From contig NZ_CP038493.1 in the NCBI RefSeq assembly GCF_004752005.1, forward strand, positions 1,140,302 to 1,204,301: DNA of 64,000 nt, in the 5' to 3' direction. Source of the stretch: Thalassotalea sp. HSM 43. Lineage in GTDB: Bacteria > Pseudomonadota > Gammaproteobacteria > Enterobacterales > Alteromonadaceae. Position 1 is the first letter of the stretch. Every line of letters begins with the position of its first letter. Under the pieces are notes generated by a model. That model was not told where the DNA came from. It ran no database searches and saw only the letters and a program-made list of their open reading frames with translations. A program made the position numbers and the translations under genes. Below are positions 15,901 through 23,943 of this stretch, piece after piece.

Positions 15901-16773
15901 GCGACCACGCAAGCTGATTTTAGCCACATCTATACCGCACAACCTGGTGAAGAAGTGACAATTGTTGCCCTGCAACATGCTGATTGGAACCTGCCAGATA
16001 CTGAGTTTATGGTGATCAGTTCATCTGATGACTTTATGCACTTGGGTACGGTTGGCGTAGTAAGTGGCGGTTCTGCCGTTGTGCAAATTGCCGAAGAGCA
16101 ATCGTTCAACGTTAATGAAAACGCGCCAATGGGCACGGTTGTTGGCACCATCGACTTAGATGCGGCAGGTTTCTTCGGATTTGGTGGTTCACAAAATTAC
16201 CCTCTTGAAGTGTCTATCGTAAATACCGTTGCTGGTACGCCGTTTGCAATTGACCAAGACACTTATGAGATCTACGTGCAAAACCCTGAAGCCCTTGACT
16301 ATGAAATGGTTAAAGAAGTGACGTTAACCATTAATACGCAAGAAGGTAACTCAATGGGTAAGCCTACTGACGTTATGGTTTACATCAACAACGTAAATGA
16401 CATCGCGCCAAAAATTGACAGCAGCAAGCTAGCCGAAATGCCAGTTGTTCAATTAGAAATCGAAAAAGATGAAACACAATCTTTCTCTATCGATTTCAGC
16501 GATATCTTCTCAGATGTTGAAAGTGACATGCTTACCTTTACCGCCTCAGGTGCTGGTATTGCTAACGTTCAAATCGACGGTTTTGTGGTAACTGGTGTTG
16601 TACAAGCCGCTGGTGATTACACTCTTACCGTTGTTGCCTCTGATGGTGCAAACGAAGTAAGCGCTGACTTTGCTGTTGTTGCGACAGCCGTAGAAGAAAA
16701 AGACAGTGGTGGTAGTGTTGGTGGCATGTTTGCCCTAATGCTTGCTCTAGCTGGTCTACGTAGACGTTTATAA
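12976..16773 (+). CDS. Catalytically dead subtilase-like (S8) secreted protein with GlyGly-CTERM tail
   Basis: The 1265-aa protein has a signal peptide (to about residue 25), an I9-like propeptide (about 40-125), and an S8 domain (about 150-500). C-terminal regions include a cadherin-like repeat (about 1040-1140) and a Dystroglycan/cadherin-like domain (about 1150-1240). It ends with a GlyGly-CTERM sorting tail (SGGSVGG, hydrophobic helix, RRRL), the rhombosortase substrate type. The Asp motif survives (GIVSTGID, D177). The His motif reads GEGTELAS, with E259 where the catalytic His belongs. The oxyanion Asn is A369 (PAGAGG), and the Ser motif reads TGSRTDAL with R457 in place of Ser. The reading frame is clean over 3.8 kb, so this is a maintained pseudoenzyme, not a decayed gene. 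It lies directly before an S8 gene whose triad is complete. Confidence 0.88.
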   Translation: MKLKKSALAICIASSLAAGTSFVHAETDLKATFGKHEKATQQVTIFLQGEPALSSYAKGKANFKNDLRAINKAQDEFFKNVLAIDSNASITSRAGLLANFITVNIASDRVSELETLAGVSHIDVNNAQAFIPKSALKAQTNATISSEGEMEELMAAYTANENAGEGVHVGIVSTGIDYTLAFFGGTGEYGEDNDPETPPVAGSYLDALENGAIAFDGFPTETVVGGMDFASENWGMDENPIDQNYEYVHWNGAVYNTGEGTELASIVHQLAPGAKLHAYKIANVSPASWDPDTLTVQWPTQGNVISAIEHAMDPNQDGDVSDHLDVILIDSLGAGSFYDAHSQAGISLINMMIDRASAMGVTIVTPAGAGGEWATMGLAEAKHRGWIAHEAAPTATIAVGSVVNTDDDMGVRIADWSPMGPVRGSMALKPEIVTKADDIPVVKISNADSTAAMTGSRTDALSAAARIAAAAAVIKSNNQNLGPVEIKALLANTAAAENILNSAATMEANLLAKGHGVEDVDSAVSSPVYVVNKQDAQPYVQFGHHEVMDEKTIVKNLVIRNMSDSMQSYAMSFAFNGDKDTHQALTISHPQTVTVPAHHAVEIPVTVTIDGTMLPAWGLTETADYTDANLTQHEINGYFNLTSDNNPDIALAWMLQARPATSINKNPIASEYPIYKGWNPDLGATEWGTLPLGDERYGTDQWGGPSYRGNGATFVNESNTATTFEAYPVLISKPQVDDNIVDVKGHKIRAVGGAIYDEAMCEITGKKLVIAVNFHNQVQTAMANFTDKMGPPLFFYDMFSEAVVEEFGLDESFAGVWLSDEQTVNQPFVQLNAKGQPATYYIDYNKAFDWQDPNGRYTESKLPTRFAGNGHNVVSQLCVEELFHHELDELADFDQNFGFHIETDRDAGMERFAAITQFNPIKGGYYSEEEFCGTDWFGNEWCETVVTDMSNVVGFANVGEIVPTEEQTYAEALADATTQADFSHIYTAQPGEEVTIVALQHADWNLPDTEFMVISSSDDFMHLGTVGVVSGGSAVVQIAEEQSFNVNENAPMGTVVGTIDLDAAGFFGFGGSQNYPLEVSIVNTVAGTPFAIDQDTYEIYVQNPEALDYEMVKEVTLTINTQEGNSMGKPTDVMVYINNVNDIAPKIDSSKLAEMPVVQLEIEKDETQSFSIDFSDIFSDVESDMLTFTASGAGIANVQIDGFVVTGVVQAAGDYTLTVVASDGANEVSADFAVVATAVEEKDSGGSVGGMFALMLALAGLRRRL

Positions 16774-16788
16774 CCATTATAACTCCAT

Positions 16789-16817
16789 GGAAGCTACGAT
16801 CTTGTAGCTTCCTTTTT
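16789..16817 (+). terminator. Terminator between the two subtilase genes
   Basis: GGAAGCTAC/GTAGCTTCC forms a 9-bp perfect stem with a 6-nt loop, followed by TTTTT. It ends 20 bp before the next ATG, so the second gene needs either read-through or a promoter within this short gap. Confidence 0.85.
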
Positions 16818-16837
16818 ATGGCAAATTTGGAAAGACT

Positions 16838-19800
16838 ATGAAATTTAACCTTTCACCCCTAGCATTACTTGCCTCAAGTATTTTAATTGGCCCTGCTATT
16901 GCTGGCCAAAATAATGGAATTGACGGAAGTACTATCATTCCTGGTAAGGAAAAAATAGAAAATATTGTCGCTGATAAAATGCGTCAAGATTCTATGTATT
17001 ATGTGTTACTAAAAGACAAAGCACTGGCTAACTATAATCCGTATTCTTCAATCACGTCGACTGGTAATCAGTCTTCTCCTCGACTAGACGTGAACAGTGC
17101 CACAAGTCAATCATATATCAATCAATTAAAACAAAAACAATCTGGTGTGCTTAGCAAAGCTAGCCAGATGTTAAAAAGACCGCTAGCGGCAAAGTTGCAA
17201 TATCAGATCGCCTTAAACGGCATGGCTGTGCAACTTAGCGACCAAGAAGCGGCAGTACTTGCCAACATGGACGAAGTTGCCAGTGTTGAAAAAATTGGTT
17301 ATCACCGCCTACAAACATACGCAGGACCTGAATTTATTGGTGCCAAGAAAGTATAGCAAGGTGTCGAAGGCCACACCAGTCATCAAGGTGAAGGCGTTGT
17401 CGTAGGTATCATTGATACCGGTATCAATGCAACTCATCCATCATTCGCTGATGTTGGTGGCGATGGTTATGACCATACCAACCCATTGGGTGAAGGCAAT
17501 TACTTAGGCGACTGTCTACAATACGCTCAGTTTTGTAATGACAAACTTATCGGTGTCGTCAGCTACCCAGAAATCCTTGAGATTCGACCTGCCGATGCAA
17601 TCGATCATGGCTATGAAGATTTTGAAGATAAGATGAAAGTCGGCTATGACTTTAATGGTCATGGCTCTCATGTTGCATCAACCGCGGCAGGTAATATTCT
17701 AAATGATGTTCCGCACCACATGGCGGTTGCGGATGATATAGGTACGATTCGCGCTGAAACTGATTTTTCATACCAGCAAGTCAGTGGTGTTGCACCTCAT
17801 GCCAACATTGTTTCATATCAAGTGTGTGACCATTTAGGTCGATGCTGGCCAGAAATGGCGATCCGCGCACTAGAACATGCGATCGCTAACGGTGTTGATG
17901 TTATCAACTACTCTATTGGTGGCGGCGCTGATAATCCTTGGGCCACCGCTGATAGCTTGGCATTTTTGAACGCCCGTACCGCAGGTTTGCATATTGCCAC
18001 GTCTGCCGGTAACAGCGGTCCAGGAGCAGAAACGATTGGTAGCCCAGGTAACGCACCGTGGATCACCACCGTTGCTGCATACACCCACGATGGTGGTTTT
18101 GCCGATAAAGCGTTAACAGGTTTTAGCGGTGGTGACTCAGCACCAATCGCAGATCTTGTTGGTAAAGGCGCAACAAAAGCCTATACCGGTAATGTCGTTC
18201 ATGCCAGTGCGTTTGGTGATGCGCAATGTATGGAACCGTTCCCAGAAGGAACATTTGACGGTGAAATTGTTATCTGTGAACGCGGCACCATTGCCCGTGT
18301 ACGCAAAGGCTTAAATGTCAAAGAAGGTGGCGCTGGTGGTCTGATTTTGATCAACGTTGACGGTGGTTCAGAATCGATTGATGCGGATACCCACCTATTA
18401 CCAGCGATTCATTTAAATGCCACTGATGGCCAAGTTGTTGTTGATTGGCTAGCCGCTGGTGAAGACCATATTGCAACCATCAGTGCAGCCGAGCAAGCAC
18501 GTGACGCTGAACTTGGCGATATTGCAGGTGTGTTCACCTCTCGAGGTCCTAACCTACCATATCCAAATATCTTTGCCCCTGATATCGCCGGCCCAGGTGT
18601 GAATATCTACGCTGCGGGTAATGAAGAAACGCCATTTACTGATGAAGATCAAGGCAGCCCTTATACCACGATGAGTGGTACTTCAATGTCGAGCCCACAC
18701 GTAGCCGGTGTATTGGCGTTAATGCACGAAGCACACCCAACATGGACACCTGCACAAGTGCAATCGGCTGTGATGTCAACCGCACACCAAGAAACCTTTA
18801 AAGATGATGATTTTGACGGTGTTAAACAACGTTCTGATTTCTTTGACCAAGGTGCTGGTAGCATCCGTGTTGATAAAGCCCTAAATGCTGGTCTTATTTT
18901 AGATATTACCGAACAAGAATATCTTGATGCTGACCCAGAAAGTGGTGGCGATCCTAAACGGCTTAATTCAACCTCTATGGTTGATAATGAGTGTCTACAA
19001 AGCTGTGAGTGGACTCGTGTTGTCGAAGCCACCAAAGACGGTACTTGGACGGCAAGCTATGAATACTTAAATGAAGGTTTTACCTTATCGGTTAGCCCAG
19101 CATCGTTCAGCTTAAAAGCCGGTGAAAAACAAACGTTAACCATTACCGCAGCAGCAAACAGCGGCCTGCGTGATGCATACGTACATGGTTACATTAACTT
19201 AACGGCAGACGGTGAAAACCTTTCTGACTCGCACCTACAAGCAACCGTTGGCTTTAAAGCCGGTTTTGTTCCAGATATTTTGGAAAAAACCTACAGTGAT
19301 AACAACATTAGTATCACTGATATCGAAACAACCGGTAGTGATGATTTACAGGTCAAAGGATTTGGCTTTGTTAAAGCTCAATCGGCAACAGGTAGCCCAA
19401 TTGGCACCTCAAATGATGAAGAGAAAAGCAGTTTCACTCGCAACCTTGAAACCTTGTTTAGCCATCAGATCACCGTTAAACCATACACTAAGCGATTGAT
19501 TGTTGAACTTATCGATACCACCGCGCCAGATATGGACTTATATGTAGGTATTGATGAAAACAACGATGGCCAACCAGATGTTTGGGAAGCGTACTATTCA
19601 ACAATTTGCATCAGTGGTCGTGTTGATTCACAAGAAATCTGTGTTATTGAGAGACCACCGGTTGGCAACTACTGGTTAGTAGCGCACAATTTCCAAGGCA
19701 CTGTGGACGATGAGCCTGACGATGTCACTATCCGCTACACGGCTATTGAATATACAGCCGAGGAAAGCTTTGATATTGATGCGCCGTCTCAAGTCGATAC

Positions 19801-20365
19801 CAGTGAACTATTTGATATAAACCTAGCGGTTAATGGCTACAAAGACTTCGATGATGAGTTAGTGAACCTTGATCCACACAGTGTTTATTACGGCCTATTA
19901 GAAGTGGGTACAACGCCGGATCTACGACGTAATGTTGGTGCAACGCTTATCAAGCTAGCCACCGAAGACGTGAACTTCAACAAAGCACCGGTATTAAGCA
20001 ATAAAGTTGCCGATATCAGTAAAACCATTGATGAAGGTGATTCATATCGCGTTGAAGTGGATTTAACCGAAATCTTTAATGACCCTGATGGTGATGAATT
20101 AACATACATTGTTAGCGGCTTAGAAGGCGCAGTTATCGAAGACAACATGTTAGTGGTTGAGTTGTCATCGGCAACGGATCTAACGGTTACGGTAACCGCC
20201 AAAGACGGTGAATCTGAAGTATCGACCTCATTTGCAATTATGATTGAGGTTGCAGAAAAAGAAACGCCTACGCCGCCACCAGTTGAAGAGGATAGCTCTT
20301 CAGGCGGTTCTATGTATTGGTTGACCTTGTTAGCACTGTTTGGACTAAGAAGACGCCAACACTAA
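16838..20365 (+). pseudogene. S8 subtilisin-like protease with PA domain and GlyGly-CTERM, interrupted by an in-frame TAG
   Basis: One continuous frame of 1175 sense or amber codons is broken only by TAG at 17354-17356 (codon 173). Before it come a signal peptide and an I9 inhibitor-type propeptide (about 55-165). After it the frame continues directly into the catalytic domain. The triad is complete: D193 (GIIDTGI), H275 (GHGSHVA), S616 (GTSMSSP), with oxyanion N392 (SAGNSG). A PA domain is inserted (about 430-560), a late Dystroglycan/cadherin-like domain follows, and the tail is SSGGS, a hydrophobic helix, then RRRQH. Everything except the single stop looks functional, and TGG to TAG would explain it. 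Options are a recent nonsense mutation, a sequence error, or amber read-through (context TAG CAA). Translation restarting at 17486 would lack a signal peptide and the catalytic D193. Confidence 0.85.
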
Positions 20366-20383
20366 TCAATCGCACTGACTAGC

Positions 20384-20416
20384 AAAAAGCCGCAGATAAT
20401 CTCTGCGGCTTTTTTA
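20384..20416 (+). terminator. Terminator after the S8 protease
   Basis: AAAAGCCGCAGA/TCTGCGGCTTTT forms a 12-bp stem with a 5-nt loop, followed by a T run. Confidence 0.9.
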
Positions 20417-20650
20417 TTTGCGCGAATTGGCACTAACGTTTTAATGCCAATATCATCGCGACAACGGTTCATTGTCACTCAAGTCAGGCACTCAAAAGAA
20501 GCACAAATATCGGTCAGAATATGCCCATGACTGATTGATAAATAAGATTATCTTTGTCAGTAAATGGTGAAAACCAAAATCTCTGTTAAATTTAAATGAT
20601 TAGCTTTGGAAATATCCTTCCGAGATAACAGCCATATAAGGAGAATGACA

Positions 20651-21196
20651 ATGGCGTTTGAAGTGACCTTTCAGTTAACAGAATCTGATTTGAACCATTT
20701 TCGTGATGTAATGCGAAAAGCTCAAGACAGTGCCAAACATTTGAGTGAAAATGTAATACTGAGCAATGCAAAAAATTTAATCAACGATGTACACGACAAC
20801 GTTCCTGAGTTTGTAAAAGAGCGCATCAGTAAATTACAAGTTTTAATCGCCATGATTGAAGATGACGAATGGCAGATTCCGGAAGTAGAGCGCAATGATG
20901 TATTAAGTGCGTTGGCTTATTTCAGCGAACCGGAAGATTTGGTGCCAGACGACATTCCGGCACTTGGCTTTCTTGATGATGCCATTATGATCGAGTTGGT
21001 TGCCGGAGATTTAAAAGATGATATTGAAGCGTTTGAAGAGTTTTGTAGCTATCGAGAACGTGAAAAAGACAGAGCCTCTGAGACCATCACCAAAGAAGAC
21101 TGGCTAGATGCTAAGCGCCGAGAATTGCATTCAAGAATGCGTAATCGTCGTTCATCACGACGTAGCGGTGGTTCGTCCTTTAGATCAATTTTTTAA
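20651..21196 (+). CDS. YkvA/DUF1232 family protein
   Basis: I start at ATG 20651, 7 bp after AAGGAG, rather than 15 codons upstream. The 181-aa protein carries the DUF1232 core at about 80-120 (VLSALAYF, DLVPDDIPALGFLDDAIMI), the helical hairpin of the YkvA family. Here an N-terminal helical extension and a basic Arg/Ser tail (RRSSRRSGG) are added. The hydrophobic hairpin is weaker than in classic YkvA, so it may be peripheral to the membrane. Function is unknown in the family. It is a single-gene unit with its own terminator. Confidence 0.8.
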   Translation: MAFEVTFQLTESDLNHFRDVMRKAQDSAKHLSENVILSNAKNLINDVHDNVPEFVKERISKLQVLIAMIEDDEWQIPEVERNDVLSALAYFSEPEDLVPDDIPALGFLDDAIMIELVAGDLKDDIEAFEEFCSYREREKDRASETITKEDWLDAKRRELHSRMRNRRSSRRSGGSSFRSIF

Positions 21197-21218
21197 ACGA
21201 CTCTGCAATAGATAATAC

Positions 21219-21255
21219 ACAGCCTGTTTGCTTATTGGCAAACAGGCTGTTTTTA
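21219..21255 (+). terminator. Terminator after the YkvA-family gene
   Basis: CAGCCTGTTTGC/GCAAACAGGCTG forms a perfect 12-bp stem with a 6-nt loop, followed by a T run. Confidence 0.92.
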
Positions 21256-21376
21256 TTTGATTTTCATTTATTGTTTCCCGCTCGCCCAAATATAAACACG
21301 CTCGCATTTGAACAAGCTCTTTTAAGTACTACCTCGCGCTTGAAATAACTCTAAACGAATTAGCCATTTCATTTTA

Positions 21377-23176
21377 TCAATTAGAAGTTGGCGGACTAAT
21401 GGTTATCGAATCGCTATCCGCATAACCGTAATCAGGATGCTCTACTGAGCTGATGCTTAACACGGCATTTTGCTCGGCCCTGATATTCGATTTCTCTAAG
21501 CTACAGCGGCCTTGAGCATTGGTTGTACAACTGCTCGAGCCTTTAGCACTGCCACTCCATTGGCCGCTAACCAAAGCGCCGGCGACAACCGGTGTTAATT
21601 GCACATCGACGATTGCGGTCCAACGATTTCGTCGCGCCGGTTCAGAACTCGCTGATAACCCGACTTCAACCATTTGCTCAGGTTCGGGCTCTGGATCGGG
21701 GTCAGGGTCAGGCACACCAGATGGTGCCAACCATTGACTTATCCTAGAAAAATAAGCAGCAAACGCGCCGTCTACGGTTGCATTGGCATCAACCGCACAT
21801 TCATTTTCAAGATCATAGCCACAAGCACCAGATAACTGACCAACAATACGCCCTTGACTGTTTAATACCGGTGAGCCACTGCTGCCGCCTTGAGTTGCCC
21901 CAACTATGTCTTTGCTATATATCCAGTCACCTCTTGGCCAGCTACGACAAGTTCCTTTATCAGTATCGACATTGTGTTGCGAATACGCCTGCTTATAACC
22001 TTGTGGGTGGCTGATGCGATACAACATCTCGCCATCATTAAACGCCACAGGCGTCGCGTCCCATCCAAGTCTAACCGTACCCGTTGGTAAACTGCCGTTA
22101 AGCTCAAGCAAGGTATAATCACTGCTGCGATTGGTCGATAATATCGACGCCCCTAACACACTTGGTGGTGCGCTGCCATTACCGCAGCTTTGAAAGAAAA
22201 AGTAGGTTTCAAGGGAGTTTGCTTCACCACCTTTACTGACGCAATGATTGGCGGTAAGAAAATAATTTCGGCCACTGTCTGGGACATCGGCAATTAATCC
22301 CCCACTGCAAATATAGATATAACGACCCGAGACATATTGCATATGGCCAACCGCTTTTTTCGCAGCGCTAACGCCATCCCCTTGTTGATTGTCTGCAGCT
22401 ACCACACAGCTGGCGACCGATTCGCATTGCGACCATAAATCGAGCAGTTTAAATTTACTGCCAATATAGCCCACGCCAGCAATGACAAAGCGGGTTGCTT
22501 GAATATCTTTTTCGCTGCTAAGGCTACCAAACTCAATTTGCAAATGTAGGGTATCGCCAAATACCGTATGTGACCAAAATTGACCGCTATTATTGCGACC
22601 ACGACCGCTATAAGGGCCAAATGCCTGCCCAGAATTATTGAAAATATAAAGTTTGGCATCATCAGGAAGAGAAAAACCAGCAAAATGAATACGCATCGCG
22701 CTGGCATCAATGGCGTTTATGGTTGCTGTCCATGTATACGCGCCCCCTTTGCGATGCATCATACCGACAGCAAACTTTTGTGAGGCACTGTTAAACTGTG
22801 CGGTTTGAAACTGGGTAAAGCTGACCTCTTTGTTTATGTCTCGAACCAAACCTACCTGCTGCTTAAACTCGATGCCTTTGCGTTGCACCGAGCCTTTATT
22901 TTGATTGATTGATGCTTTTTCATTGTCCGACAACAATACAGACAAACCAGGGGTTGGTGATATCATTGCTCGGGAATGTAAACGTTGAAAGAGTTGCTGC
23001 TGTTTAAGTTGCTTTTGTTCGAGCTTAAAGCCGTTTTTTACCGCCTTGGTCGAGGTCATTTGCTCGTTTTTATGCTGGTCTTTCGCGTCAACACTAAAGG
23101 TACTGGCGAGAAAGCCAATCACAATAATGAAAACACCGGCAACAATATGGCGCATGCTATGCCTCTTTCTGTTCAT
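21377..23176 (-). CDS. Secreted trypsin-like (S1, lysyl-endopeptidase-like) serine protease
   Basis: The 599-aa precursor has a signal peptide ending near residue 31 and a ~220-aa pro-region containing an Ig-like beta domain (about 130-235). The chymotrypsin-fold domain (about 265-480) has H311 (LTANHCVS), D353 (SSDYTLLEL) and S433 (GGSSGSP). Several Cys pairs resemble Achromobacter lysyl endopeptidase. A PD/PE-repeat linker (about 489-500) leads to a ~95-aa C-terminal beta domain of the type often used for substrate or cell-surface binding. There is no GlyGly-CTERM tail, unlike the two S8 proteins upstream. Start could be Met1 or Met8. Together with its neighbours it makes a ~10 kb extracellular proteolysis region. 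Confidence 0.88.
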   Translation of the reverse strand: MNRKRHSMRHIVAGVFIIVIGFLASTFSVDAKDQHKNEQMTSTKAVKNGFKLEQKQLKQQQLFQRLHSRAMISPTPGLSVLLSDNEKASINQNKGSVQRKGIEFKQQVGLVRDINKEVSFTQFQTAQFNSASQKFAVGMMHRKGGAYTWTATINAIDASAMRIHFAGFSLPDDAKLYIFNNSGQAFGPYSGRGRNNSGQFWSHTVFGDTLHLQIEFGSLSSEKDIQATRFVIAGVGYIGSKFKLLDLWSQCESVASCVVAADNQQGDGVSAAKKAVGHMQYVSGRYIYICSGGLIADVPDSGRNYFLTANHCVSKGGEANSLETYFFFQSCGNGSAPPSVLGASILSTNRSSDYTLLELNGSLPTGTVRLGWDATPVAFNDGEMLYRISHPQGYKQAYSQHNVDTDKGTCRSWPRGDWIYSKDIVGATQGGSSGSPVLNSQGRIVGQLSGACGYDLENECAVDANATVDGAFAAYFSRISQWLAPSGVPDPDPDPEPEPEQMVEVGLSASSEPARRNRWTAIVDVQLTPVVAGALVSGQWSGSAKGSSSCTTNAQGRCSLEKSNIRAEQNAVLSISSVEHPDYGYADSDSITISPPTSN

Positions 23177-23289
23177 ATTTATTCTATTAAAGACTAGCGT
23201 TAAGTGGCGTTTTTGCCACTATTGCAATCGTAAAAAGCCCTCACAAAAACCTCATAATTATTGAAAATGTGTATACACTTTAGTTAGTT

Positions 23290-23850
23290 ATGATATTTAA
23301 ACGCATTTTATTGATCGTTCTATTTATTTTTCATTCTAGCTTAGCATTGGCGAGCGGCTTGATGCTGTCTGTTGGCACGTCACCGCCAAGATACGCCAGT
23401 CACGATGACAACGATGCTTATCAAATTACTTGGATAGAACCGCGCATCTTTGATATCAGCAATGACTTTTCATTAACTGTTGATTTAGAAGCCTCAGTTA
23501 ATCAATGGCGCGACAACAGTAAACGTTACGGCAGCTTTGCTGACCAATGGTATGACGATATCTATGGCTTATCAGTAACCCCAGTAATAAAATTACCCTT
23601 GTACCAGTTTGACGATCGATGGTTACTGCAGTTTGGCTTTGGCATCGGTGTTAGCTATCAAAATGATGATAATTGGGGCTATGCCAAACTTGGCTCGCGA
23701 TGGATGTTTGAAGATAAAGTCCAATTAAACCTGCTGTATCAACAAGACCATCAATTGACGTTATTTTGGCAGCATTATTCTAATGCCAATTTAGCAAGTG
23801 ATAATCAAGGTGCGGATATTTATGGTCTGGCCTATGGTTTTTATTTTTAA
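23290..23850 (+). CDS. PagL-like lipid A 3-O-deacylase (acyloxyacyl hydrolase)
   Basis: The 186-aa precursor has a signal peptide ending near ALAS (about residue 22) and then an eight-stranded-barrel pattern with terminal Phe (AYGFYF). The PagL active-site segment is present as HYSNANL, with H162 and S164 at the same two-residue spacing as H126/S128 of Pseudomonas PagL. The third catalytic residue, Glu 12 residues after Ser, would be D176 here. PagL removes the 3-O acyl chain from lipid A in the outer membrane. The gene starts at an ATG close to the divergent S1 protease start, with 113 bp between. Confidence 0.75.
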   Translation: MIFKRILLIVLFIFHSSLALASGLMLSVGTSPPRYASHDDNDAYQITWIEPRIFDISNDFSLTVDLEASVNQWRDNSKRYGSFADQWYDDIYGLSVTPVIKLPLYQFDDRWLLQFGFGIGVSYQNDDNWGYAKLGSRWMFEDKVQLNLLYQQDHQLTLFWQHYSNANLASDNQGADIYGLAYGFYF

Positions 23851-23943
23851 CCAATCCAGCAACCACTTTGCCTCATTTATTCACTTTACATCAACGACAT
23901 TAAACTGTATTTTTATACAGTCCTAACTAATAAATATGGTTTT

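Noticed and set aside
17486-20365. The downstream part of the interrupted S8 protease as an independent gene
   Set aside because: It would begin inside the catalytic domain without signal peptide, propeptide or D193. The upstream codons continue in the same frame to the TAG, so one interrupted gene is the better reading.
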